From the NCBI RefSeq assembly GCF_002000245.1, contig NZ_MTCM01000001.1, forward strand, positions 1,674,001 through 1,738,000: a stretch of 64,000 nucleotides of DNA. The letters are read 5' to 3'. Each line of letters opens with the position of its first letter. Positions within the stretch are counted from its first letter, which is position 1. Both the position numbers and the translations under genes were made by a program. The notes beneath the pieces were generated by a model. That model searched no databases. It saw nothing but the letters and a program-made list of their open reading frames with translations, and was not told where the DNA came from. Below are positions 52,851 to 61,734 of this stretch, one piece after another. The DNA comes from Sphingobacterium sp. CZ-UAM (GTDB taxonomy: Bacteria > Bacteroidota > Bacteroidia > Sphingobacteriales > Sphingobacteriaceae).

Positions 52851-55409
52851 TTATTTACCCGTCGCCCCCTTTGCATTTTTTTCTAATCCATTTCGAATTT
52901 TCAACAACATAAATTGCAAGTGCGCTTTGCTGGTTCCCTGAGCTTTCGGAATGGCCCGCTGGATATTTTTGGAGAGATCCTGTAGCTGGAGGTAAGCCAA
53001 TGCCTGTGGATCTTCGGTCGGCGCATCTAGACCTTTCGCCATCTTCATCATAAACTCAAAAATATTATTTGATAGCGGAACAATCTTACCCTCAAACAAA
53101 TTAATCATCTGGGTAACATACAGCTGTTGCAGCCTTCTTCGGGAGATATCAATAGCCTTCCCCGTTGACAATTCCCCCCATATCCCTGTTGTCAGGTCAG
53201 CAAAAAGGTCCTTACAGGTATACGTGTTTACCCCATATTTTGCTTCAGCCTCTATCAGTCTAGTGATTATTATCCAGTTGAGCAACCTCTTTACTGTTAT
53301 TTCCTGGATTTGAGAGAGTGAGTTTTTCCCATCTAGTCCTGTATATGCGGTCAATTTATCATCAATAAGCCAATTCGGGGTAGTAAAAAGTTCTTTATTT
53401 AAAAAGCGAACTGCCTCTTGTTGAATCGCTTTTGGCACCATTTCATAGACAGGTCCTGATTCTTCCACCGCTTTGGGTGTGGTGTATGTACCCCCCACAT
53501 TCTTGGTAACGTGCCCAATATAACGGTGATATTGCCCAACAAGAGCTTGATGCATCTCAGTCGCATGCTCATAACCTTCCGTGGGAACCCGTGTCCAATC
53601 CAGCAGATTGGGTAGAATCCGTTTGAGGTTTAATATGCCATAATGCGAGGCCAGCATCGCATTGTCGCCTAGGGCTTCACTCTGATTTCGAGGGTCAAAA
53701 TCGTCCGATTCTGTTCCAAAAACCAAGTGCTTGTTTTGTTTGAGCCGCTGCATAATCAGCCGATTCGAATAGGCATCCTCCTCCGCAGTTGTCTTAAATT
53801 CAGGCCACCAGCGGTATCCCCATTCAATTGCCCATTTGTCGTATTCACCAATACGCGGATATATACCGGCCGGTCCAATATGATCTTCGGGTTGCGCCAC
53901 ATAATTAAAACGGGCATAGTCCATAATGGACGGGGTATGTCCATTGGCTTCCACCCATTGTTTATCGCGTAATTTTTCAACAGGGACGGTAGCGGAGGAG
54001 CCGAAATTATGACGCAAACCCAAGGTATGACCGACTTCATGGGACGAGACAAAACGGATCAGCTGCCCCATCAGTTCATCATCGTACTGCATGCGGCGTG
54101 CGCGGGGGTCAACAGCCCCGGCTTGGATAAAATACCATTGCTGTAGCAACTCCATTACATTATGGTACCAATTGATATGCGATTCCAGAATTTCACCCGT
54201 CCGCGGATCAGCTACATGAGGCCCGCTTGCATTGGCTACAGGTGAAGCCTTATAGACAATGGCGCTATTGCGGGCATCGTCCAGGCTCCAGGTCGAATCC
54301 GTCGGCGCCACTTTTCCCACAATGGCATTTTTAAAACCGGCCTGTTCAAAGGCCACCTGCCAATCGTTGATGCCCTGGATCAAATAAGGCACCCATTTTT
54401 TGGGGGTAGCCGGATCAATATAATATACTATCTGTTTTTGTGGTTCAACAAGTTCGCCCCGAAGATAGCGTTCTCTATCCTCTGGCTTAGGCTCGAGCCG
54501 CCAGCGTGTCACCAGTGCCTGACGTTTAACGCCCTGTGGATTGCCATCAAAATCGATATATCCCTCCGTAAAATAGCCCACCCGCGCATCAGACCGACGG
54601 GGCCGCATGGGCTGGCTTGGTAGCAATACCCAGGAACTATTAATCGCGAATGTCATTACTTCGTCGTCTTTACTATATGTTTTTATCGTCTGAAATTCTA
54701 CGTTTTTTGGAAAAACCCTAATGGCACCTATATAGGACTGTCCAGCAAGGATACTAGATAGTTTAAAAGATTTTTTGGACGCTTTATCAAAACCGAAGAT
54801 ATTCTCATCCCCATTGAGATAATCGGTCACATCAATCACACTGCTCAGTATTTTTCCCTTTTGCTCCTTTTTGGTCGTATCGCTCTTTACCGTGTTATTT
54901 GAAATGGTATCCCGGGCATAGGTTTTAATATCAAATGCAGCGACCAAGGGCTGAATATCCGAATTTAAGACCGATTTTCGCATGCCGTTCTCCGTACTAT
55001 CGCTAGAGCGAACTTTATAGGAAAGTTTTTTGATAAATAGTTTATGGTTCTTCCCACGTTCAATGGCTATTACCGCATTGTCAATCTCATCACCGCCATA
55101 CATTCCACTAGCCGCCGGAGCTTTCTGAATGCGGTTCACCAGAAGAATTTCCCTCTGCAGTAACGAATCGGGAATTTCCAGAAAATAGCGGTTATCCAAC
55201 TGATGCACTTTGAAAAACCCAACCTTGGTCTTAGCTTTTTCTGTAATAACCTCTTTATACGTTTTTAGCTCCTTATCAGCATCTTTCGCAGGTTTGACAG
55301 CTGCAGTGGCTGTGGATGCTATGGTCTTTTCTTTCGGGGACCTTTTTAACAAGTGGCAACTGCTGCATAGTACAATAAGCCCCATCAACATTAATTTTTT
55401 TGTTTGCAT
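52851..55409 (-). CDS. Large zinc-dependent metalloprotease lipoprotein (DUF5117/DUF4953-type)
   Basis: An 852-residue lipoprotein (lipobox LCSSC). The N-terminal part (LQREILLVNRIQKAPAASG, MTFAINSSWVLLPSQPMRPR) and the middle metzincin-like site HEVGHTLGLRHNFGSS near residues 455-470 match the Bacteroidota metalloprotease family annotated with DUF5117 and DUF4953; SIMDYARFNYVAQPEDH follows as expected. It is probably periplasmic or surface-exposed and its substrates are unknown. It has no ECF-type promoter of the window family. It ends at a strong terminator. Confidence 0.92.
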   Translation of the reverse strand: MQTKKLMLMGLIVLCSSCHLLKRSPKEKTIASTATAAVKPAKDADKELKTYKEVITEKAKTKVGFFKVHQLDNRYFLEIPDSLLQREILLVNRIQKAPAASGMYGGDEIDNAVIAIERGKNHKLFIKKLSYKVRSSDSTENGMRKSVLNSDIQPLVAAFDIKTYARDTISNNTVKSDTTKKEQKGKILSSVIDVTDYLNGDENIFGFDKASKKSFKLSSILAGQSYIGAIRVFPKNVEFQTIKTYSKDDEVMTFAINSSWVLLPSQPMRPRRSDARVGYFTEGYIDFDGNPQGVKRQALVTRWRLEPKPEDRERYLRGELVEPQKQIVYYIDPATPKKWVPYLIQGINDWQVAFEQAGFKNAIVGKVAPTDSTWSLDDARNSAIVYKASPVANASGPHVADPRTGEILESHINWYHNVMELLQQWYFIQAGAVDPRARRMQYDDELMGQLIRFVSSHEVGHTLGLRHNFGSSATVPVEKLRDKQWVEANGHTPSIMDYARFNYVAQPEDHIGPAGIYPRIGEYDKWAIEWGYRWWPEFKTTAEEDAYSNRLIMQRLKQNKHLVFGTESDDFDPRNQSEALGDNAMLASHYGILNLKRILPNLLDWTRVPTEGYEHATEMHQALVGQYHRYIGHVTKNVGGTYTTPKAVEESGPVYEMVPKAIQQEAVRFLNKELFTTPNWLIDDKLTAYTGLDGKNSLSQIQEITVKRLLNWIIITRLIEAEAKYGVNTYTCKDLFADLTTGIWGELSTGKAIDISRRRLQQLYVTQMINLFEGKIVPLSNNIFEFMMKMAKGLDAPTEDPQALAYLQLQDLSKNIQRAIPKAQGTSKAHLQFMLLKIRNGLEKNAKGATGK

Positions 55410-55552
55410 GTATATTTTTTTTATTTCGATTCAGTAGCGGGGTTTATCCAACCGCTCCAAAAACCTTTATTTGGTAATTAGGTTATACAATTGCTGATTT
55501 GGGGTGACAGTTTTGCGTTTTTTTTTATCAATTTTAACATTCGCTATAGGAA

Positions 55553-55587
55553 ACAAAAAAACCGCATGAATAAATTTTCCATGCGGT
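55553..55587 (-). terminator. Terminator of the IS3-OrfA-like gene
   Basis: Minus-strand stem ACCGCATG / CATGCGGT (55587-55561) with an 11-base loop, followed by seven T (55560-55555 region). It sits 41 bp after the stop at 55628. Confidence 0.8.
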
Positions 55588-55627
55588 AAACGATAAAACG
55601 AAAAGCTGGTTCGTATACAAGCCCTTG

Positions 55628-55861
55628 CTAAAGCCGATAACGTTCGCCGCCACCTTGATCGTGGATATTTTCCATTGGCAGGGAAAGCCGTGCTTTTTTC
55701 TGCTCCCGCTGATATTTGCGTAACCAGTCAATGACGGTGCGCCGGTCTTGAATATGGTATAAAAGCATGGCCTCCTCCAGCCACAATTCACCGCTGACAA
55801 TCGCGAAGACCACTTTCTCCTTGATCTCTTTTGAATAACGTCTGATTAACTTCCTTTCCAT
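55628..55861 (-). CDS. Orphan IS3-OrfA-like helix-turn-helix protein
   Basis: A 77-residue protein. RRYSKEIKEKVVFAIVSGEL, EEAMLLYHIQDRRTVIDWLRKY has the helix-turn-helix layout of IS3-family OrfA / transposase leader proteins, ending in a basic tail. No OrfB integrase core is next to it, and no clean terminal inverted repeats were found, so it is not a complete insertion sequence. It has its own promoter (copy m) and terminator, as a maintained cellular gene would. A DNA-binding regulator derived from a transposase, or a relic, are both possible. Confidence 0.6.
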   Translation of the reverse strand: MERKLIRRYSKEIKEKVVFAIVSGELWLEEAMLLYHIQDRRTVIDWLRKYQREQKKARLSLPMENIHDQGGGERYRL

Positions 55862-55863
55862 TA

Positions 55864-55977
55864 TTAGATTTCTATTTTGATTCGGTAAAAAATGGCTGCC
55901 CGGACCTCGCGTCTTTCGCAGCCATGTCCATTAATATATAAGATGAATAAAAATGTAACCATGCCCTGGGTTCTCAT
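55864..55977 (-). CDS. Possible 37-residue leader ORF
   Basis: An ATG at 55977, about 15 nt after the expected start of the copy m transcript, opens 37 codons that run through the hairpin at 55925-55892 and stop (TAA, 55866-55864) two bases before the ATG of the OrfA-like gene. The peptide has no features I recognise. The layout (leader ORF, internal terminator, downstream gene) would fit attenuation or translational coupling, but chance is a fair alternative. Confidence 0.25.
   Translation of the reverse strand: MRTQGMVTFLFILYINGHGCERREVRAAIFYRIKIEI
55887..55925 (-). terminator. Terminator-like hairpin in the leader of the OrfA-like gene
   Basis: Minus-strand 8-bp perfect stem ATGGCTGC / GCAGCCAT (55925-55892) followed by six T (55892-55887). 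It lies between promoter copy m and the gene at 55861, so some transcripts should stop before the gene. Confidence 0.65.
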
Positions 55978-55998
55978 TTCACGACACAGTTGCCTATA

Positions 55999-56023
55999 AG
56001 ACGGACGAACAACGCAATTGTCC
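55999..56023 (-). promoter_or_regulatory. ECF-type promoter, copy m (OrfA-like gene)
   Basis: Exact minus-strand match: GGGACAA (56023-56017), 13-base spacer, CCGTC (56003-55999) followed by TTATA. The 431-bp divergent region 55862-56292 holds this copy, copy n, the leader hairpin and the leader ORF; I see nothing else. Confidence 0.78.
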
Positions 56024-56137
56024 CGAGAAAAAATATTTTTTTTACAGTTGCTAAAAATAGCCGGAGCCTATCAACATCCTCGATCTAGCCCAAACTGACA
56101 CTGTTCGTTGCAAGTGCACAAAAAACAAAAATAGTTC

Positions 56138-56162
56138 GGGACAATATGTTGCATTGCCCGTC
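56138..56162 (+). promoter_or_regulatory. ECF-type promoter, copy n (DUF2252 gene)
   Basis: Exact plus-strand match: GGGACAA (56138-56144), 13-base spacer, CCGTC (56158-56162) followed by TAT. The gene starts at 56293, leaving a leader of about 120 nt. Confidence 0.78.
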
Positions 56163-56292
56163 TATCCCTGAGGTGGATAGCAAAAAACAGCATAATACTA
56201 GACCGGCTTAGTAATAATCAAAAAATAAAAAGAATTATGCCTTATCCGCCCGACCAGTTAAATCAAATACAGGATAATTTAATAGAAGACTT

Positions 56293-57531
56293 ATGATCAG
56301 TGTAATCCAACGAATCAAACAATTCAACGCCCGATTGCTCCCCGATATGTTGCAGTTAAAATATCAGGCAATGGCGCAGGATCCCTTTGCCTTTTTTCGG
56401 GGCACCTGTCATCTTTTTTATGCGGATCTGGCCGCAGCGGCAGATCTCCCCCCATCGCCATTAGCCTGGATCTGCGGTGATCTTCACCTGGAGAATTTTG
56501 GCAGCTATAAAGGTGATGACCGTGAGGTCTATTTTGACCTCAATGATTTTGATGAAGGTATGCTCGCGCCCCTACACTGGGAATTGACGCGGATGCTCAC
56601 AAGCCTTTATGTTGCACTGAATCTACTGGGCTTCAAAACAAAAGAAATCGATCAGCTGGCATTCTTCTACGTAGAAAACTATGCCGACAACTTAAAGACT
56701 GGAAAAGCACATTATATTGACCCCCGCACGGCACAGGGGGTCACCCACATCTTCCTCAATAAAGCAAAAGATAAAACCGAGGCCGACCTGATCCGGAAAA
56801 AGGCGACTACCGAAAAAACAGGTGCAGCATTAAAAATTGACAACAGGTCCCATTTCAAGTTGGAAGGGCAGCTCCGCAAAGAACTAAAAAAGCATGTCAA
56901 TCAACAATTAAGGGCCACAGGTTCCTGGATCAGCAACTACCGCGTCCAGGATGTGGTTTTTCGGGTAGCCGGCATAGGCAGTATGGGTTTAAAACGTTAT
57001 GTTTTCCTGCTACGCCATCGGGTCAAAGCGAATACCTTCTTATTGACCGAACTAAAACAGACCCGCCCCTCATCACTTGTCCCTTACAATAAAACAAAAC
57101 AACCAGCCTGGACCTCCGAAGCCCAGCGGGTCAATAGCATCCGCTACCGCATGCAGCAGGTCTCGCCGGTCATTATTGGCGAAACGCTGTTTAAAAACAA
57201 TAATTTTATTTTTCAGGAACTTCAGCCGTATGCAAACAAAATTAAATATGGATTGCTGACAAACGGCATGACGGACCTAAAGCAGGTACTGCGCGATATG
57301 GCACTGCTGACGGCTTCAGCACAATTAAGGAGCAGTGGTATACAGGGTTCAGCAATTAATGATCAACTGACAGCTTTTGCCAGTGACCGGAATTGGCAAA
57401 AACCGTTAATCACCTATGCAAAACAGTATGCCAAACGTGTTCAATCCGATTATTACACTTATATCAGCGCCTATAAGAAAACAGCCGTAGCTGCCAAACA
57501 CCCCTCCAATAGCAATGATAAAGCAAAATAA
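56293..57531 (+). CDS. DUF2252 family protein
   Basis: A 412-residue cytoplasmic protein. FFRGTCHLFYADLA, ICGDLHLENFGSYKG near residues 60-72 and VYFDLNDFDEGMLAPLHWELTRM near 80-102 are the conserved blocks of DUF2252, a family with a protein-kinase or aminoglycoside-phosphotransferase-like fold; the HLEN and DxNDFD segments match its presumed catalytic and metal sites. The substrate is not known. It stands alone behind ECF-type promoter copy n and ends near a hairpin at 57539-57570. Confidence 0.9.
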   Translation: MISVIQRIKQFNARLLPDMLQLKYQAMAQDPFAFFRGTCHLFYADLAAAADLPPSPLAWICGDLHLENFGSYKGDDREVYFDLNDFDEGMLAPLHWELTRMLTSLYVALNLLGFKTKEIDQLAFFYVENYADNLKTGKAHYIDPRTAQGVTHIFLNKAKDKTEADLIRKKATTEKTGAALKIDNRSHFKLEGQLRKELKKHVNQQLRATGSWISNYRVQDVVFRVAGIGSMGLKRYVFLLRHRVKANTFLLTELKQTRPSSLVPYNKTKQPAWTSEAQRVNSIRYRMQQVSPVIIGETLFKNNNFIFQELQPYANKIKYGLLTNGMTDLKQVLRDMALLTASAQLRSSGIQGSAINDQLTAFASDRNWQKPLITYAKQYAKRVQSDYYTYISAYKKTAVAAKHPSNSNDKAK

Positions 57532-57538
57532 GGTCAAC

Positions 57539-57570
57539 GTAGCGGTACAGCATGATTATTGCACCGCTAC
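57539..57570. terminator. Hairpin between convergent DUF2252 and protease-relic genes
   Basis: An 8-bp perfect inverted repeat, GTAGCGGT / ACCGCTAC, with a loop containing a GCA/TGC pairing. A T-run follows only after about 14 bp, so termination is less certain than for the others. Confidence 0.5.
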
Positions 57571-57586
57571 CCCTAGACGATATTTT

Positions 57587-58145
57587 TCAATCAGATTCAC
57601 TAGTCACCTGCCCAAAACTATTAAAGATAGGTCCACCACTGGAGCCTCTGGCGTAATCGGCCGTTATTTCCATCCGTCGGGATTGATCGCTACCTTCGCT
57701 GACATTACGGGCAACAACACCTTCACTGTAATAATAACAGAACATATTCGGGTGGGTGATCGCACAGACTCTTGCGCCCACCTGTGCAGCATCCCCTAAA
57801 GACAGGTGGGCCAATTTTTCACCGCGATTATCGACCCTAAAAATGGCAAGATCACTCTCTTTGGAGTAAGCGAGGATTTCCTTTAGACTATACACTTTTC
57901 CCAATGCTGTAGCTACATAGCACATTGTTTTTAATGATTTGCGCTTGTTTCATCAAGCTGCCAACTGAAATATGCTCTTTGGCTGCAACAAGTGCCGCCG
58001 CTGCACTGTCGACCCGGGCCGTAAATGCTTTTTCGTTGGTATAATTAATTTCCCCCTGCTTCTGAGCAGAAACGTTGTGACTGGTAAATAGCAGTAACAA
58101 GATGATGATGGACAGCAAAAGACTGCGACAATCTGTTTTTTTCAT
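57587..58145 (-). pseudogene. Frameshifted remnant of a trypsin-like serine protease
   Basis: A signal peptide and short helical region (MKKTDCRSLLLSIIILLLLF... SAQ, start 58145) run in one frame to a stop at 57888. A second frame (57925 to 57587) continues the homology with VYSLKEILAYSKESDLAIFRVD (catalytic Asp region) and YARGSSGGPIFNSFGQV (nucleophile Ser in GSSGGP). The segment that should hold the catalytic His is not recognisable and the C terminus is cut soon after the Ser. The join falls around 57890-57925. It looks like a decayed protease gene, still with a promoter (58205-58230). A single base error in the sequence could explain the frameshift but not the missing His. Confidence 0.65.
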
Positions 58146-58204
58146 AATTTTGATTTGTTTGGTAAATTCCATGGCATCTGACATGGACCGTTTATTGTAT
58201 TTAT

Positions 58205-58230
58205 GACGGTAGACGGGTCCAATTTGTCCC
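58205..58230 (-). promoter_or_regulatory. ECF-type promoter, copy o (protease remnant)
   Basis: Minus strand: GGGACAA (58230-58224), 14-base spacer, CCGTC (58209-58205). It is the only copy with a spacer of 14. A second CCGTC at 58216-58212 is too close to -35. The signal-peptide ATG is at 58145. Confidence 0.6.
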
Positions 58231-58240
58231 GAGAAAAATA

Positions 58241-58268
58241 AAAAAAACCGCTAGGGATAGGATCCCTA
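58241..58268 (-). terminator. Terminator of the beta-propeller gene
   Basis: Minus-strand stem TAGGGAT / ATCCCTA (58268-58252) with a 3-base loop, then GCGG and a T-run (58247-58241). It is 75 bp after the propeller stop, just before promoter copy o. Confidence 0.7.
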
Positions 58269-58342
58269 ACAGTTTCATATATTGAACAAGTTAACAAAAG
58301 CCTATTTAACCAGCGGTCCGCCAGAACGAAAACAGCCCTGTC

Positions 58343-59287
58343 TTAGGATTTTCCTTCAAACACCGTCAATCCCGTCAGCATCAGTTCCGGCTGCTGAAAG
58401 ATAATACGTACCACACCTGTTTTGAGGTCAAAATTTCGGATGGTTCCGCCCAGATCGCTCGTAAAAACCGACTGACCATCAGGCGCTATCGCCAAACCGA
58501 TCGTCTCCTGATGTCCTTTGCCGACAATTTCGGGCGCATCCTGTCCAATTGTTGCTAGCGGAGCCCGATTCAAGGAGTTGCCCCGGGAGCCGTCGCCACG
58601 ATCCGTCCAATAAAGATAATTCTGCTGTGGATCAATCTCCATATCGAGCGGTTCGGGAAGATGCTCGTAAAGCAATTCGATGTCGGACCTGTTTTCGGCG
58701 GTTTCACCTGTGGGGATTTGCAGTCCGGCCCGAAAGATCCGGCCTAAGCCTCCATTTGCAGGCCCTTTCTGGCTCCAATAGATATGACCCCGCGCCGCAT
58801 CGACTGCCACACCGACACAATGCCGGGTAGCATCCTGACGGTCCTGATCTCCCTGCCCGGTTTGCACCAGCACGGTAACTGCACTGCCATCCAAATTACA
58901 GCACATCACGCGCATCCCCTCCCGGTCGCCCCAGTACAAGGCCTTAGTTGCCAGATTGACCGTACATTGCTTGGGGGTGTGCGTGGCACCCACAGGCACC
59001 ACCAGCTGCTGATCACTGCCATCCAGCTTAACCGCCAGCAGGGAGCCGTCATTGCCTAAAGAGCTTTCACCGCCCGTGAGCTGGCCCATATTGGTCCAGT
59101 AAATCTGTCCGTGCACATTGTCCACGCTGATGCCGTCAGGAGCCTGTCCATCGAGATCAAGAAATACGCCTACAAGACCCGAATTTGGGTTGACCTGTAG
59201 GATCCGTGCCTTGCTTGCAATGGGCTGCTTATTAGCCGCCAGCACAAGGATTGAATAATTGAATTTGTTGTTTCCAGCTGTTTCCAT
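58343..59287 (-). CDS. YWTD/LDL-receptor-type beta-propeller protein
   Basis: A 314-residue protein with about six propeller blades. Repeated motifs are GQIYWTNMGQ, KALYWGDREG, GHIYWSQKGP and NYLYWTDRGD (the YWTD pattern), each preceded by V/I-D and followed by LDGS-type turns. No signal peptide is visible (METAGNNKFNYSI), so it may be cytoplasmic or exported by another route. Function unknown. A 43-codon small gene lies 30 bp upstream in the same transcript, occupying the place that a fimbrillin-like gene has in the paralogous unit at 59705-61675. Confidence 0.8.
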   Translation of the reverse strand: METAGNNKFNYSILVLAANKQPIASKARILQVNPNSGLVGVFLDLDGQAPDGISVDNVHGQIYWTNMGQLTGGESSLGNDGSLLAVKLDGSDQQLVVPVGATHTPKQCTVNLATKALYWGDREGMRVMCCNLDGSAVTVLVQTGQGDQDRQDATRHCVGVAVDAARGHIYWSQKGPANGGLGRIFRAGLQIPTGETAENRSDIELLYEHLPEPLDMEIDPQQNYLYWTDRGDGSRGNSLNRAPLATIGQDAPEIVGKGHQETIGLAIAPDGQSVFTSDLGGTIRNFDLKTGVVRIIFQQPELMLTGLTVFEGKS

Positions 59288-59317
59288 ATTGAAAAAATTT
59301 AATACTGATCAAATATG

Positions 59318-59449
59318 CTATTGTGGGGGCATGCCTCTCCATCCGTCTTGTTCTTTCAGCTGCATCCACTTGGCAATCTCATCCTCCATTTCCAGCCAGT
59401 CCACTTCAACCCACGGTGCTATATAAAAATTCTTCTGCTTTTCAGTCAT
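59318..59449 (-). CDS. Small EMExGIA-type protein (short paralogue)
   Basis: A 43-residue ORF: it begins MTEKQKNFYIAPWVEVDWLE and closely matches the start of the 61484-61675 protein (MIEKQKKFYVAPLLEVDWLE). After MEDEIA the two diverge, and the tail here is KWMQLKEQDGWRGMPPQ, without the Ser/Thr-rich end. The conserved promoter and leader (copy p) support it being expressed. It precedes the YWTD-propeller gene by 30 bp. Function unknown. Confidence 0.68.
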   Translation of the reverse strand: MTEKQKNFYIAPWVEVDWLEMEDEIAKWMQLKEQDGWRGMPPQ

Positions 59450-59521
59450 CTGTTTTTTTGTTAAACCTTTATTGTCTATAGTTCCTTTACAATATAGTTC
59501 CTATGCGCTTTTGGATCTTAA

Positions 59522-59546
59522 GACGGTCGAAAACACAAATTGTCCC
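59522..59546 (-). promoter_or_regulatory. ECF-type promoter, copy p (short peptide / propeller unit)
   Basis: Exact minus-strand match: GGGACAA (59546-59540), 13-base spacer, CCGTC (59526-59522) followed by TTAAG. This promoter and the following leader are near-duplicates of copy q. Confidence 0.78.
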
Positions 59547-59704
59547 GAGAAATCTGAATACATTTCCCGGGACAATTTTAATGGCCCTATCCGCCTGACC
59601 TGTTAGTTTTCTGACCCATCTGACCAGCTACTTTTCCTGCGCGGAAAGGCGGCCCACAAAGCCACAGGCAGATCCTCTGAAAGGACTCTTTTTCTCTCCT
59701 TCAC

Positions 59705-61471
59705 TTACAGGGCGCGCACACAACGCACTGTATAGTTTGTATTCGGATCACCGGAATCAGGACGGGTATTCACCGTCCAGGCTCCTATGGCCCTATTGAC
59801 ATAACTGGTCTTGATATGGAACTGCCCGGTACTGCCATCCGGATTTCTGAACCAGTAATAACCCGAGATATCCGTAACATTGTTTGAAGTAACAGAAACA
59901 TGGCATCCACCGTTTACTATTCTCTTTTGAGTTCCCCCCGGTCTGGTCCATTTTCCCCATAGTGGAAAGAACAGCTGCTGGGAGCGCTGTGGATAATAGC
60001 TCAGCGCAGTCTCACCCGCATCCAGTGCATATTCGATACCGAATATACCCGTCTCGTTTGTTGCCGTCATGAACTCAGTCGTCTTTGTGGAGCTCAAGGG
60101 TAGCAAGGCTTCAAACTCGGCCTGGGTAGGCAGCCGCCAGATGCCCTGTGGGTAAACCAGTGCACAGGGATCTTCCCCCGCAGCTGGATTATGCAAAGGG
60201 GCACCAAGATTAAGAGGTCCCAAATGATAAACTGGGGTATAATATCCTCTTCCGTTTATAAAAGGGCCTTTATCCACCAGTGGGGCAAAGCCCATTAGGG
60301 AGTCTTTCAAGGTTGGATCATTTAAATACACCGCATTTGTCCGGGCCCATATTTTGCCGTTTACCTTCACACCGCTCTCAGCCAGTTCATAGCTAATCTT
60401 GTAAACCCCACCGCGCTGCGGCGTAAAGGCGACATTATTGAATACCAGGTCTTTTGCCGGAAAGGTAACCGTTGCATCATAGGGGCGATAAAAATAATCG
60501 AGCTTTTTGATCTGCAGGCCAGCGGTCTTCAGCCGCAGCCCCCCGGCCGGAACGACCGTACTCGTGTCTGCCGTATACAGCGTATAATTCAGCATCAGCC
60601 TTCCTTTAGTCGGAGCAGGGACATCCGCCAGGCTGTAACTGTTCACATTGGAATAGCTCGAGGTGAAAATATCAAAGTCACCATATTTCAGCACTGGAGC
60701 ATCGCCAGCAGATAGCAGGGAAACAATCGCTGCAGGATTCTGGATTTCTCCCGACATCCCCCTGTTGTCTACCGTCAGCTGGAACTGCGCCGTCATCCGG
60801 TCAAAGTTGATCCCCAGGCTGTTTTCTCCTACCACGGTGGTCACCGTACCCTGTGCCAACATCAGGTCTTTTCCTTTGCTGTCTGCCCCGGATACCACTC
60901 CCGAAGTAATAGTCGGAACCTCGGTCGTGCTATTGACCGTGACCGCATACCACTGGTAGGTCTTGCCCGCATCCAGCATCAGCCCCAGGTTGGTCCCCGA
61001 AGAAGCCACCTGATTGACCACCGGAGCCGTATGGTTGACATCGCTCGCGTTGTAGATCAGCAGACGGTACTGCACACCACTGGCCATTGGCTGGCTCTGC
61101 AGCACTTCAGGGGGAACAGCAGCTTTCGTGCCTCCTTTGGCAACTGCCGCCACGCTATCCCCTCTCCTATGCACCGGAACCGCTGCCTCGATGCTCGCAA
61201 CAACATCAAAACCTTCGCCCTCATAGATCTTGCGCTCAGCAAGGACATGAGTTCCACTGCCCGAACTGCCTCTTTTTAGCGAAGCCCGGACGCCCTTAAC
61301 CCCGGCTGTATGGTCATTGACCCCATTGACCCGCACAACAAGGGTTGTGCCGCCGGCTATACCCTGCACATCATCCTTCGAACGGCAGCCCTGCAGGCTT
61401 ACCGTAAACAATCCAATGGCCATCGCCAGCAGCAGCGATGGTCTACTATTAAAAATCATACGTTTCTTCAT
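59705..61471 (-). CDS. Fimbrillin-like lipoprotein with FISUMP-type C-terminal domain
   Basis: A 588-residue lipoprotein (lipobox LQGC followed by RSKDD). The N-terminal region has fimbrillin-like beta segments (VQYRLLIYNASDV, LDAGKTYQWYAVTVNS). The C-terminal third carries GKIWARTNAVYLND, EDPCALVYPQGIWRLPTQAEFEALL and the end YTVRCVRAL, the FISUMP pattern. It is a paralogue of the 36003-37703 protein and likewise sits just behind a small EMExGIA gene (12 bp). It is probably surface-exposed. Confidence 0.85.
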   Translation of the reverse strand: MKKRMIFNSRPSLLLAMAIGLFTVSLQGCRSKDDVQGIAGGTTLVVRVNGVNDHTAGVKGVRASLKRGSSGSGTHVLAERKIYEGEGFDVVASIEAAVPVHRRGDSVAAVAKGGTKAAVPPEVLQSQPMASGVQYRLLIYNASDVNHTAPVVNQVASSGTNLGLMLDAGKTYQWYAVTVNSTTEVPTITSGVVSGADSKGKDLMLAQGTVTTVVGENSLGINFDRMTAQFQLTVDNRGMSGEIQNPAAIVSLLSAGDAPVLKYGDFDIFTSSYSNVNSYSLADVPAPTKGRLMLNYTLYTADTSTVVPAGGLRLKTAGLQIKKLDYFYRPYDATVTFPAKDLVFNNVAFTPQRGGVYKISYELAESGVKVNGKIWARTNAVYLNDPTLKDSLMGFAPLVDKGPFINGRGYYTPVYHLGPLNLGAPLHNPAAGEDPCALVYPQGIWRLPTQAEFEALLPLSSTKTTEFMTATNETGIFGIEYALDAGETALSYYPQRSQQLFFPLWGKWTRPGGTQKRIVNGGCHVSVTSNNVTDISGYYWFRNPDGSTGQFHIKTSYVNRAIGAWTVNTRPDSGDPNTNYTVRCVRAL

Positions 61472-61483
61472 TTCTTTTTTCGC

Positions 61484-61675
61484 TTAAAAATCCACCACTG
61501 TACTGCCACCCACATCCTTGATTGACCAATCCGTCATCGTCGGCGTACTTGCCTGTGGTTCGCTGCCTGCATTAACATTAATTGTTGCCGAAGCCACCGC
61601 AATTCCCTCTTCCATTTCCAGCCAGTCTACTTCAAGCAACGGCGCTACATAAAATTTCTTTTGTTTTTCAATCAT
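61484..61675 (-). CDS. Small conserved EMExGIA-type protein upstream of fimbrillin gene
   Basis: A 63-residue protein, start at the ATG 61675 (the longer reading from 61729 would begin upstream of the predicted transcription start). The core FYVAPLLEVDWLEMEEGIAV is followed by ASATINVNAGS and a Ser/Thr/Pro tail, with DW again near the middle of the tail. It matches the small proteins at 37780-37965 and 59318-59449. No signal peptide or membrane helix. Its partner gene is the fimbrillin-like lipoprotein 12 bp downstream. A leader or chaperone role for the fimbrillin, or a secreted peptide, are guesses. Confidence 0.74.
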   Translation of the reverse strand: MIEKQKKFYVAPLLEVDWLEMEEGIAVASATINVNAGSEPQASTPTMTDWSIKDVGGSTVVDF

Positions 61676-61734
61676 CTGTATTTTTTTTGTTAAACCTTTA
61701 TCGCGTACAGTCCCTATACGCTTTTGCAACTTAA

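Noticed and set aside
59569..59595. Plus-strand GGGACAA followed by CCGCC near promoter copy p
   Set aside because: Spacer is 15 and the -10 half is mismatched; the next gene on that side is on the opposite strand. Possibly a decayed copy.
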